Source: Lentisphaeria bacterium UBA7640 (lineage in GTDB: Bacteria > Verrucomicrobiota > Lentisphaeria > Victivallales > Victivallaceae). From it: a stretch of DNA of 16,001 nucleotides. The first letter of the stretch is position 1; each line of letters begins with the position of its first letter. The translations under genes and the position numbers were made by a program. Positions 1 through 6,618 of the stretch are shown here, piece after piece. Location: contig DLIO01000054.1 in assembly GCA_002483765.1 (NCBI GenBank), positions 1-16,001 of the forward strand, written 5' to 3'. Below the pieces are notes generated by a model, which made no database searches, was not told where the DNA came from, and saw nothing but the letters and a program-made list of their open reading frames with translations.

Positions 1-163
1 TAGAAGCTTTTAGATTGTTTTTTAAATCTTAAAATTGTATAACTCGAAAATTCGAGAGGAGGGGTTAACGCACAAAAATCAAAATTTTAACGAGATTTTC
101 GTATAAAACTCGTATCAGACGTGTCAAAATAGCTTTGACATGAAAAAAACGAGTTATTAACAG
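1..163. other. A/T-rich left flank with small inverted repeats
   Basis: No convincing gene is seen here. The stretch is A/T-rich and holds small palindromes: CTCGAA-AA-TTCGAG at 43-56, and TGTCAAA-N5-TTTGACA at 122-140. Words of the type ACGAG/CTCGT also recur between them. A perfect -35-like TTGACA lies at 135-140 inside the second repeat, but no good -10 follows at normal spacing. The frame of the YD-repeat scrap that follows is closed by a TAA at 158-160, so no upstream part of that protein is preserved in frame. The region is probably the decayed remainder of a larger gene or its flank. Confidence 0.4.
122..140. repeat. Inverted repeat TGTCAAA-N5-TTTGACA
   Basis: A perfect 7-bp inverted repeat with a 5-base spacer lies just before the YD-repeat remnant. 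It could be a hairpin, or an operator over a -35-like TTGACA. No function is shown, and an arm this short can arise by chance in A/T-rich DNA. Confidence 0.3.
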
Positions 164-361
164 GTGAGAGTCAAAACTTTTGAAATTGGCTCCTATGATA
201 AAGTCAATCAGCTGGTCACTTCGGCCTTTGACGCCAAAGTAACGAATTACGCTTACGATGCCACCAAACACCCGATCCAAAAGAGTGATAAAGTCAACTA
301 TAAAATCTCCTGCAACACAATGCAAAATAACGACTTGTATCAGACACCGGTAACTGAATGA
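164..361 (+). pseudogene. Rhs/YD-repeat protein fragment
   Basis: This is a 65-residue open frame whose sequence looks like two consecutive YD repeats of the Rhs family. It has SYDKVNQLVTSAFD followed about 20 residues later by YAYDATKHPIQKSD; spacing near 20 residues and the Y-D/Y-A-Y-D core are typical of these repeats. It has no signal peptide, starts at a GTG without a visible Shine-Dalgarno site, and is cut off upstream by an in-frame TAA at 158-160. A full Rhs protein has well over a thousand residues, so this is read as a remnant of a large surface or toxin-delivery protein. Its TGA overlaps the ATG of the next gene (ATGA, 358-361), which suggests the next gene once followed the end of a toxin chain. 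Another short repeat protein is possible. Recognition is from motif memory, not a search. Confidence 0.5.
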
Positions 362-954
362 TAAAAAAAATACTTACCGTGCTCGGAGTTTGTTTTATTG
401 TACTCATTGGTGATGCCAGCGATTTTTGCTCAGAAAATGCAATAAAGCTAACTCACGAATTCTTCTCTCGATTGAGAGAAAATAGGTCGTTTTCATACGA
501 TGAGGAACTGAAGTTTTTCCCTAAAGAAAGCCTTTACAGTAGTGCTATTTTATTACAGTTGGGCTATATGAATGAACAAGAAAAATGGATTAAAGCAAAA
601 CCAAAGATATCTTTTTTATGCGAGTTGCTGCGCTTACATAAAGACACATTACTGTTGCCTGAATCCAATGAATTATGCATTTTCGCAGGAATCCCAACAG
701 ATTATGTCGGTAATTCAAAATGCAAATGGGTCTTTGATGCACAAATTGCCGTTATGCAACTCTATAGGGAAGTAAATTTATTTCGACAAGTTACTTTGTT
801 TTACCGTGTTCCACAGAAAAAAATAGACTTCCCCATTTATGTAGACGGAGCGTTGTTAGCTGATATAATTGGCTTTAAAATTACAAATGGGATTCCAGTT
901 TTGGATAAAAACACACTAGATAAACTAACACTCATCGAAAAATCCGTTCGTTAA
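358..954 (+). CDS. Exported protein of unknown function; candidate immunity protein
   Basis: The product is 198 residues. It begins with a clear Sec signal peptide: MIKK, a hydrophobic run up to about residue 18, and a likely cut near GDAS/D. The mature part is mixed alpha/beta, with four cysteines (C24, C68, C87, C103 by rough count), and no motif that I recognise. The ATG overlaps the stop of the YD-repeat scrap by ATGA, which suggests coupled translation. No separate Shine-Dalgarno site stands out. Its position directly after an Rhs-like tail, together with export to the periplasm, fits an immunity protein against a cell-wall or periplasm-acting toxin; that is inference from position only. 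Base composition is A/T-rich like the rest of 1-1660 and unlike ribD or recN further on, consistent with horizontal gain. It could equally be a plain orphan periplasmic protein. Confidence 0.6.
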   Translation: MIKKILTVLGVCFIVLIGDASDFCSENAIKLTHEFFSRLRENRSFSYDEELKFFPKESLYSSAILLQLGYMNEQEKWIKAKPKISFLCELLRLHKDTLLLPESNELCIFAGIPTDYVGNSKCKWVFDAQIAVMQLYREVNLFRQVTLFYRVPQKKIDFPIYVDGALLADIIGFKITNGIPVLDKNTLDKLTLIEKSVR

Positions 955-1047
955 ATATCAAGTGAAAATTGTCTAAAAAAAGCCGACAACGACTGAACAT
1001 TATTTGTCCAGATGGATATTTTATCAATATAAAGGAATCTTAAATGA

Positions 1048-1248
1048 GATAAGACAAATCACGTAAAAAATGGAGAATATTTTAATTTTTCAACATATAC
1101 TGATTTACCTGATGGAGTGGAGTACAACAGCGATTCTTTTATAGCTGGTCTCTTAAACTCCTTGGGGCTTAATGGTTCTGCTATTGTTCAAAGCCTCTCT
1201 GGAATGCAACCAAAAACAGGTCATCCCGTACCACTTTACAAAGTTTAA
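1048..1248 (+). pseudogene. Rhs-type toxin C-terminal fragment
   Basis: An open frame without an ATG start runs 66 codons from just after a TGA (1045-1047) to a TAA (1246-1248). It reads STYTDLPDGVEYNSDSFIAG and then LLNSLGLNG, ending in TGHPVPLYKV. The block Y-N-S-(D/N)-S-F-(I/V)-x-G-L-L followed by a proline/glycine tail ending PVPL resembles the C-terminal end of effector domains carried by Rhs and related polymorphic toxins, probably of a papain/NlpC-like kind. The domain name is uncertain. The upstream bases (955-1047) are broken by stops in all three frames and hold only a short unrecognised frame at 966-1043, so the toxin is a remnant. The small lipoprotein gene begins 23 bases after its stop, where an immunity gene would usually sit. 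Confidence 0.5.
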
Positions 1249-1271
1249 ATAAATATAGGAGTGTAATAGTA

Positions 1272-1655
1272 ATGGATAAATTATTGCTAGGGGAAGTTTT
1301 CTGTATAATCTTGTTAGTAAGTGGTTGTTGCTCACATAAAATTAGTTTCGTAGGCATGACCAAGAAAGAAGTTGCAATACAGCAAGAGAGCGCGCCCAGA
1401 TTAAAAAATGGGGATTTTAGAATTTTATATATGACTTCATTAGAAAATCCCAATCAACTCGGTCATCACTTTCACAAGAATAAAGAATCATTGTTAAAAG
1501 ACCCTTTGGCACTAAAATCTCAGCAATGGCAGGTTTTTTTCCATTTTGACAGAGATTTAAAATGGCATTCATATCTTTTGGAGTTTGATGATAAAAATTT
1601 AGTGGTAAAGCAAAGTGATAGGCATCAACCGCATTGGACAATGGCAGAGCAATAA
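1272..1655 (+). CDS. Small lipoprotein with BamE/SmpA-like look; candidate immunity protein
   Basis: The product is 127 residues with a lipoprotein signal: a hydrophobic stretch, then the lipobox V-S-G-C with the lipidated cysteine at residue 19. After it comes FVGMTKKEV (residues 26-34), close to the G-M-T-x-E-E-V helix of SmpA/OmlA/BamE-type folds. The tail has a strand-like LEFDDKNLVVK ending, which also recalls the final strands of that fold. The mature protein would sit on a membrane facing the periplasm. The start is well supported: AGGAG at 1257-1261, ten bases before ATG. It lies 23 bases after the toxin-like C-terminal scrap and shares its A/T-rich composition, so it may be that toxin's immunity partner. 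The alternative is an unrelated BamE-like lipoprotein. The fold call rests on one motif. Confidence 0.6.
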   Translation: MDKLLLGEVFCIILLVSGCCSHKISFVGMTKKEVAIQQESAPRLKNGDFRILYMTSLENPNQLGHHFHKNKESLLKDPLALKSQQWQVFFHFDRDLKWHSYLLEFDDKNLVVKQSDRHQPHWTMAEQ

Positions 1656-1720
1656 TGCGGCTTTTTGGTGTGTCAGTAATTTTGTGTAATCAGTATGTCC
1701 AAGCTCTATAATTACTGCCT

Positions 1721-1755
1721 TTAATTCGCGCGCGCATAATGCGCGCGCGAATTAA
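1721..1755. repeat. 35-bp C/G-alternating palindrome, copy 1; likely two-way terminator
   Basis: This is a perfect palindrome with 17-bp arms around one central A: left arm TTAATTCGCGCGCGCAT, right arm its exact reverse complement. It lies between two convergent genes, about 65 bases after the lipoprotein stop and about 120 bases after the dehydrogenase stop. Transcripts from either side would form a very stable hairpin, but no long T-run follows, so it is not a textbook intrinsic terminator. The alternating CG core could also adopt Z-DNA under supercoiling. A near-identical copy lies at 7679-7713, also between convergent genes. Confidence 0.75.
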
Positions 1756-1877
1756 GAATGCAAGTTATGGCATTTTAACTCGTTACATTTATCGACAAAA
1801 TTCCTTTTTGATCAGTGTTTTTTAGCGTCCATTAAGGGTTACTTTCATATGCCCTTTTGGCGTTCCAACTCTCCAAC

Positions 1878-2948
1878 TCAAAAAGTGACTACCCTGCCCT
1901 CTTCCTCTGACTGTTCGGCAGCAAAACATAATTTCATGGTTTCATAAGCGTCAATGGCTGGAGATTCCGGCGGTAAACCCAGTGCCACCAGTTCCGCCAC
2001 TCGCATATTTTGGCCATGAGTGTTGTGAAACCATTTCAAGTCTTCCTTGGCATCAAAAGTAATCGTCTCAACAATTTTACTTTCGAGACTCTCCTCGCCA
2101 TCGGTAAACTCCCAGCGCCGTATTCTACGGCGAAAGACGTCAGTCTCGATTGCACCTTTAGTGCCACAAACATGGTATTGCAAATAATGGCCGTCGTCAG
2201 CTTGTTTCGCTAAAATTTCCTGTAGTGGGTCCGCTTTATAGCTTTCCGCGATATACATGATAAAATTCAACGTCGCGACTCCGCCACTTTTGTATTTGGT
2301 CATAATTTGATGATTATCGCGATGTTTGAAGTACTCCACGACATTTGGTGACGACAGCGAATAGACCGATTCAATCGGTTCATCAAACCACCAACGCTGG
2401 AGGTCAAGATAATGTGATAGCTTTTCGCCGATTAAAAAACTTCCGGTACTATTACTCCGCCAAGTGTTTTTTTTGTGAAATTCGCAACAGTAATAACGAC
2501 ATTGAATATTAACCGGAGTTCCAATTTTCCCTTCCGCTATCCACTCTTTTACCTGCTGGTACATCTTAGAATAATGCAGTTCAAAGCCAATTTGGAGAAA
2601 ACCGCCTGTCTCTTTCTGAACCTCAATTAACTCTGCAGCCTCTTCCAACGACATTCCCATTGGTTTTTCGCACATTACTGCTTTGCCTGCACGCAATGCC
2701 ATAATTGCTTGAGGAACATGCACCTCATTTATTGAAGCAATATAGACCAATTTTATTGACGAATTGTTCATTATTTCAGCCAAGGTGGCAGGAATGATTT
2801 CCAATTCTTTACAACGCGCATTGCGGCGCTCCGTTTCCGGTTCATAGCCATAAATATCCCGAACATACGGCGATTCTTTGGCGGCTCCGACATGAGTTCC
2901 GCCCATGCCTCCAAGTCCCAATACTGCGACATCAATTTGTGGTTTTAT
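1878..2948 (-). CDS. Gfo/Idh/MocA family NAD(P)-dependent oxidoreductase, probable AUA start
   Basis: This is an oxidoreductase of the Gfo/Idh/MocA family, which usually acts on sugars, inositols or their derivatives; the substrate cannot be read from sequence. The N-terminal Rossmann fold shows IDVAVLGLGGMGG (nucleotide loop G-x-G-G-M-G), and the family motif CEKPMG lies about residues 93-98. A C-terminal substrate domain includes GFELHYSKMYQQVKEW. The length of about 356 residues is normal. The first ATG, GTG or TTG in frame is TTG at 2921-2919, which would cut off the first beta strand. The frame is open upstream to ATA at 2948-2946, nine bases after AAGGAG (2958-2963), so AUA is taken as the start. 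It follows the regulator's stop by two bases, so the two form an operon and the regulator probably controls this gene. An assembly error or true mutation at the start codon is possible. Confidence 0.85.
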   Translation of the reverse strand: MKPQIDVAVLGLGGMGGTHVGAAKESPYVRDIYGYEPETERRNARCKELEIIPATLAEIMNNSSIKLVYIASINEVHVPQAIMALRAGKAVMCEKPMGMSLEEAAELIEVQKETGGFLQIGFELHYSKMYQQVKEWIAEGKIGTPVNIQCRYYCCEFHKKNTWRSNSTGSFLIGEKLSHYLDLQRWWFDEPIESVYSLSSPNVVEYFKHRDNHQIMTKYKSGGVATLNFIMYIAESYKADPLQEILAKQADDGHYLQYHVCGTKGAIETDVFRRRIRRWEFTDGEESLESKIVETITFDAKEDLKWFHNTHGQNMRVAELVALGLPPESPAIDAYETMKLCFAAEQSEEEGRVVTF

Positions 2949-2950
2949 AC

Positions 2951-4045
2951 TTAACTACTCCTTAGAATTATTTGAGGTTCAATGGTAATTTTACGTCCAT
3001 GCCAATCTTCAATGGCACTTTTGGCGGCCAACTGGCCGATTTTTTCTTCATCTATTGAAATTGAGGTTAAACCAGGTTGAAGCTTATCAGCCCACGAGGT
3101 GTTGTATAACCCAACGGCATAAAAATCGCGCCCAGGTAATAACGCTGACGCGGTTGGAATTTGATAAAGTTGAACGGCTCGCTGATCACCGACCGCAATA
3201 AAGCCACAGCGTTTTTTGCGCATTAGATTAATGACTGATTCGTCAATCGCGGTACTATCAGCTGGACTGCGCAGTATCAGGCATTTTTCTGCTATATTAA
3301 GGCCGTTCGCAGTTAATTTATTCTCAATGCCGTCAAGAATACGATAATCATAGCAATCAAGCCTGCTACCGTTGCTACGGCGTTTCATCTCGTCCAATTC
3401 TTCAAAACTCAATACGATCAACTGTTCAACGCCACGCTCTAAAAGATATTCCGCCGCCAAATATCCAGCTCGTTCATAATCAGGAATAATAACGTTGGCA
3501 TTAGGAAAATCCAATTCCGACTCAAAATGCATAACAAAGGTCAAGGCAGGCATTGAATCAGAGAATTCATGTAACGTCTTAAAATCGAAATGCCGAGTTC
3601 CGTCAATGATCAAAGCTTTATAACCAGCACCAAGGTGGCGCGAAATCTGTTCACGGCGTTCTAGGTTCGTCCAGTTGTCTGTTGGCACTTTATTCGACAA
3701 TGCGACTGCTTTAAATCTTGGGAAAAGTTCTAGAGTTTCCAGAAAAGCGCTGAAAAAATCATGGAACAGATCTCCGCCGGTCGGTAGCAATACGCCGACT
3801 TGGGCGCTGGATTTAGTTGTGTTTTTATTTGTCGGCGATGGCGTTCGGACAAAAACTCCACGCCCGCGAATCGGTTCCACCAGCCCTTCCGCAGCTAAAT
3901 GTTTTATAGCATTGGTCGCGGTAACATAACTCACACCGTATTCATCGGCTAATTCCCGACAACCCGGCAGACAACTCTCAGGCGGATAATATCCAACAAT
4001 GATTTTATCTCTCAACAATTTACTAATTTTCTGGTATTTTGGCAT
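2951..4045 (-). CDS. GntR-type regulator with LacI-like sugar-binding effector domain
   Basis: This 364-residue transcription factor has a GntR-family winged helix-turn-helix at residues 1-67. It includes ISKLLRDKIIVGYYPPESCL, the recognition region LADEYGVSYVTATNAIKHL and the wing GLVEPIRGRGVFV. A variable linker follows to about residue 80. The rest looks like a periplasmic-binding-protein/LacI-type ligand domain: VGVLLPTGG, then DYERAGYLAAEYLLERG, then FIAVGDQRAV, then SIDEEKIGQLAAKSAIEDW. This architecture, like AraR, usually senses a sugar or related small molecule. It is the first gene of an operon with the Gfo/Idh/MocA gene, whose start lies two bases after its stop. It is divergent from the peptidase-ribD-epimerase operon. 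Control of its own promoter is likely, since a palindrome abuts its start codon. The ligand is unknown. Confidence 0.9.
   Translation of the reverse strand: MPKYQKISKLLRDKIIVGYYPPESCLPGCRELADEYGVSYVTATNAIKHLAAEGLVEPIRGRGVFVRTPSPTNKNTTKSSAQVGVLLPTGGDLFHDFFSAFLETLELFPRFKAVALSNKVPTDNWTNLERREQISRHLGAGYKALIIDGTRHFDFKTLHEFSDSMPALTFVMHFESELDFPNANVIIPDYERAGYLAAEYLLERGVEQLIVLSFEELDEMKRRSNGSRLDCYDYRILDGIENKLTANGLNIAEKCLILRSPADSTAIDESVINLMRKKRCGFIAVGDQRAVQLYQIPTASALLPGRDFYAVGLYNTSWADKLQPGLTSISIDEEKIGQLAAKSAIEDWHGRKITIEPQIILRSS
2958..2963 (-). promoter_or_regulatory. Shine-Dalgarno AAGGAG deciding the dehydrogenase start
   Basis: On the minus strand AAGGAG lies inside the last codons of the regulator gene. 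It is nine bases before ATA at 2948-2946, but over 30 bases before the first standard start (TTG, 2921). This spacing is the main sequence argument for initiation at AUA. Confidence 0.6.
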
Positions 4046-4057
4046 AGATATATATCT
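4046..4057. promoter_or_regulatory. Palindrome AGATATATATCT next to regulator start, possible operator
   Basis: This perfect 12-bp palindrome touches the ATG of the regulator gene (minus strand, 4045) and lies inside the predicted leader. A related GATATATA word recurs at 4074-4081, next to the proposed -10. The placement fits autoregulation by the GntR-type protein. The site is A/T-only at its core, so chance is a serious alternative. Confidence 0.3.
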
Positions 4058-4078
4058 GAGTTAATAATAATTTGATAT

Positions 4079-4107
4079 ATATTACACCTGGATACATATA
4101 ATTACAA
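4079..4107 (-). promoter_or_regulatory. Predicted promoter of the regulator operon
   Basis: On the minus strand a -35-like TTGTAA (4102-4107) and a -10 TAATAT (4079-4084) are separated by 17 bases. Transcription would start near 4072 and give a leader of about 27 bases before ATG at 4045. The match to a sigma-70 type promoter is good, but no experiment supports it. Confidence 0.45.
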
Positions 4108-4138
4108 TAGTTGTTTTCCTGAAATTCATAGTTTAAAC

Positions 4139-4204
4139 TTGACAAAACATTCAGATAGAACTAAATGTAATATCGATGGATCATGGATTGACAAAACATC
4201 CAGA
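4139..4204 (+). repeat. 17-bp direct repeat TTGACAAAACATYCAGA, two copies 49 bp apart
   Basis: The copies are at 4139-4155 (TTGACAAAACATTCAGA) and 4188-4204 (TTGACAAAACATCCAGA); they differ at one base. Both begin with a perfect -35 TTGACA, and the second fits a promoter for the peptidase operon. They lie between the divergent regulator and peptidase genes, so they are candidate binding sites or tandem promoters. Confidence 0.6.
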
Positions 4205-4218
4205 CCACATGTTATAAA
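4188..4218 (+). promoter_or_regulatory. Predicted promoter of the peptidase-ribD-epimerase operon
   Basis: A perfect -35 TTGACA (4188-4193) and a -10 TATAAA (4213-4218) are separated by 19 bases, or by 18 if TTATAA is used. The start of transcription would lie near 4225, leaving a short leader of about 15 bases before ATG at 4240. The 17-bp repeat covers the -35, so a protein bound there could block the promoter. Confidence 0.45.
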
Positions 4219-4239
4219 TCTAAAACGGATACCAGAACC

Positions 4240-5565
4240 ATGCGTATAATGACTTTATTACTGTTACTGAGCGCTTTAAGTGTCTGCGCCGACTATGAAT
4301 TTACCAATTTGATCAAGTCCGGAGAGAATAACCTCTGGACGCTCAACCCCGCAGCGTTTCAGCAAGCGACCAAGGGTAAAGCTGATTTCTTTTATGGCGA
4401 TAAATCACAAACTAAATTCCGCTATGCGCGTTCAAATAAGCGCGGAACTCTGACCTTTGGCGGTTTGAACGTTTATGAAGCTCTGATTGAATTTGACAAA
4501 CAAAAAATATCTGGAGTTACTCTGTCCATTTTTAACCGTGGCGACGGCGGTTTCTGGAGTCGCGACAATTTGAAAAATGCTGTCGAAAAAATCACTTCGG
4601 TATTCAATGAATTGTATCCGGAAATTAAACCAGTTGACGAAACCGCCAAAGTAGGAAGGGTCAACAGCGAGCTCCGTACCTGGGACACAGCCAATGGTTT
4701 TTATCAACTTAGGTGGAGCATCAGCGGTTCCGGCAAAAAATCTTTTTGTGAATATCTAACTATGACCATAAGCCAAGAAAAACCCGGATCGACGCTCCAA
4801 ATCGTCAAAACTGAAATCAGCAGCCCAGAGGAACTAAAAAATCGTATAAAGAAAGATGACAACGGACTTTGTCATTTAGAAATCCCAATGGTTGATCAAG
4901 GCAAGAAAGGGTATTGTGTCGTTGCCGTACTCGAAAGAATTCTTCAGTATTACGGTTCAGAATTTGATCAACATCAATTGGCGCAACTAGCAAAAACTAG
5001 CGTTCAAGGAACCTCAATGGATAATATGCTAGATGCGGTAAAAAAAGTCGACGGCAAGCTGGGCATCAGGATGAATCAACTCTATATCAATAAATCTTAC
5101 AGCCGCCCACATGATTTCCAAATCATGATTAAAGATTACAATCGGGCCGCTAAAAAAGTTAACGCCAAGAGGCTTACCATGCAAAAATATATTACTAATC
5201 ATAATCGTAGCACGAGTTATAACGTCAGCGCGTTCTTTAACGATCTAGATGGGAAAGTTTTTATTGAAAGCCGGGTTAACAGTGAACGCCGCAACTTCAC
5301 AAAGTTTCAGCAAGACATTGAAAAACACATTAATGAAGGCACGCCACTAGTATGGTGCGTCATCCTCGGTCTGATACCTGAGAAAAACACTCCTCAAGTA
5401 GCGGGGGCACACATGCGCCTAATTACCGGCTATAATCCCAAAACCACAGAGATCAGTTATTCTGACAGCTGGGGTTATGGACATGAATTAAAAACTATGA
5501 ACATTGGAGTTGCCTGGGCTATGACCACTTCGCTCAGTTCAATTACTCCACGCATCAATAATTAG
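4240..5565 (+). CDS. Exported papain-like (C39-like) cysteine peptidase
   Basis: The product is 441 residues with a short signal peptide (MRIMTLLLLLSALSVCA, cut near residue 17). Residues about 30-180 form an unrecognised beta-rich domain. The C-terminal half is a papain-like domain of the C39-like peptidase type: IPMVDQGKKGYCVVAV places the oxyanion Gln at 220 and the nucleophile Cys at 226; GAHMRLITGY holds His391; YSDSWG holds Asp409. The order Q-C-H-D is complete, so the enzyme is probably active in the periplasm or outside the cell. No ABC-transporter part and no leader-peptide substrate gene are next to it, so it is not a bacteriocin exporter of the usual C39 kind. The start ATG has only a weak ribosome site; a second ATG three codons on is possible. 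RibD follows after nine bases, so the two are cotranscribed. The substrate is unknown. Confidence 0.8.
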   Translation: MRIMTLLLLLSALSVCADYEFTNLIKSGENNLWTLNPAAFQQATKGKADFFYGDKSQTKFRYARSNKRGTLTFGGLNVYEALIEFDKQKISGVTLSIFNRGDGGFWSRDNLKNAVEKITSVFNELYPEIKPVDETAKVGRVNSELRTWDTANGFYQLRWSISGSGKKSFCEYLTMTISQEKPGSTLQIVKTEISSPEELKNRIKKDDNGLCHLEIPMVDQGKKGYCVVAVLERILQYYGSEFDQHQLAQLAKTSVQGTSMDNMLDAVKKVDGKLGIRMNQLYINKSYSRPHDFQIMIKDYNRAAKKVNAKRLTMQKYITNHNRSTSYNVSAFFNDLDGKVFIESRVNSERRNFTKFQQDIEKHINEGTPLVWCVILGLIPEKNTPQVAGAHMRLITGYNPKTTEISYSDSWGYGHELKTMNIGVAWAMTTSLSSITPRINN

Positions 5566-5574
5566 AGGTTAAAC

Positions 5575-6582
5575 ATGAATGATCAAGAGTTAATGCGTAA
5601 AGCATTGCAGATGGCAAAAAAGGGCTGGGGACTAACCAGCCCTAATCCAATAGTCGGAGCGATAATCGTAAAAAATGGCGAAATCGTAGGGCAAGGATAT
5701 CATGCTAAAGCGGGTGATGCTCACGCTGAAATCAATGCCATCAGAGATGCCGGCAAACAAGCTGATGGCGCGGATTTATACATCACGCTGGAGCCGTGCA
5801 GTACCCATGGCCGCACCCCACCCTGCACGGAGGCAATCAAAAATGCCGGCATCAAACGCGTTTTTATTGGCGCGTTAGATCCAAATCCTCGCCATAGTGG
5901 AATAGCACTACTAATTTTGCACGAAGCAGGGGTTCAAGTTTTTGACAATATCCTTCGCGAAGAGTGTGAAAATGTCAATGAAGCTTTTTTCAAATGGATC
6001 GCGACTGGAAAACCTTTTGTTCTACTTAAACAGGCCATGACCCTCGATGGAAAAATCGCAACCCAGTCTGGAGTTTCGCAATGGATCACTGGCCCGGAAG
6101 CCCGGGAACGCGTACAATGGTTAAGGCAATGGGCCGATGCTATCATGGTTGGAGCTGGCACCGCTCGCCTAGACCGACCTAGCTTGAAAGTCCGTAATCC
6201 CGAAAACTGGCCACGCCAACCACGACGCATAGTCGTCTCCAGATCAATGACCGTTCCAGAAGCTACCGAAATACTTGATCAAGGGGTAACGCCTGAAGTA
6301 TTGGACGGCAAAGATTGGGATGCAGATCTTCGCCGTTTAGGCGCGGAAAATGTCACTGCCATTCTAGTTGAAGGTGGCGGAGAATTAGCTGCGTCAATGT
6401 TGCGAGCTGGCGAAGTGGATAAATTTGAATTTCATGTTGCAATGAAAATATTAGGTGGGCGTGACAGCCGTTCTGTAGTTGGTGGTGACAATCCGACTAC
6501 TATTGACGGAGCGTTAAATATTACTAACATAAAAACTTTCAATGTCGGATCAGACCTAATTCTGACCGGATATCCTAAATAA
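5575..6582 (+). CDS. ribD: Bifunctional riboflavin biosynthesis protein RibD (deaminase/reductase)
   Basis: RibD carries out two steps of riboflavin synthesis in the cytoplasm: deamination of the diaminopyrimidine made from GTP, then NADPH-dependent reduction of its ribosyl side chain. The deaminase half (residues 1-145) has the zinc site HAE (H50, E52) and EPCSTHGRTPPC (C75, C84). The reductase half (about 147-335) has LKQAMTLDGKIAT, SQWITG, VGAGTARLDRPSL and ILVEGGGELAASML. The length of 335 is slightly short of the common 350-370 but complete. The start has AGAGGT five bases or more upstream. No other riboflavin gene (ribE, ribBA, ribH) lies nearby; it sits instead between a peptidase gene (nine bases before) and an SDR gene (36 bases after). 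No FMN riboswitch was recognised upstream. Confidence 0.96.
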   Translation: MNDQELMRKALQMAKKGWGLTSPNPIVGAIIVKNGEIVGQGYHAKAGDAHAEINAIRDAGKQADGADLYITLEPCSTHGRTPPCTEAIKNAGIKRVFIGALDPNPRHSGIALLILHEAGVQVFDNILREECENVNEAFFKWIATGKPFVLLKQAMTLDGKIATQSGVSQWITGPEARERVQWLRQWADAIMVGAGTARLDRPSLKVRNPENWPRQPRRIVVSRSMTVPEATEILDQGVTPEVLDGKDWDADLRRLGAENVTAILVEGGGELAASMLRAGEVDKFEFHVAMKILGGRDSRSVVGGDNPTTIDGALNITNIKTFNVGSDLILTGYPK

Positions 6583-6618
6583 TTACCGTATTTAAAATCA
6601 AACAAAGGGTGATTTAAA

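Noticed and set aside
966..1043. Short plus-strand frame with CPDGYFINIKES
   Set aside because: It lacks a start, is only about 25 codons, and could not be tied to the toxin tail that follows in another frame.
1153..1641. Minus-strand open frames opposite the toxin scrap and the lipoprotein gene
   Set aside because: They have no ribosome site and no recognisable motif, and they overlap a lipoprotein gene with a lipobox and a strong Shine-Dalgarno site on the other strand.
5566..5574. FMN riboswitch before ribD
   Set aside because: There are only nine bases between the peptidase stop and ribD, and no conserved riboswitch boxes were seen upstream of the operon.
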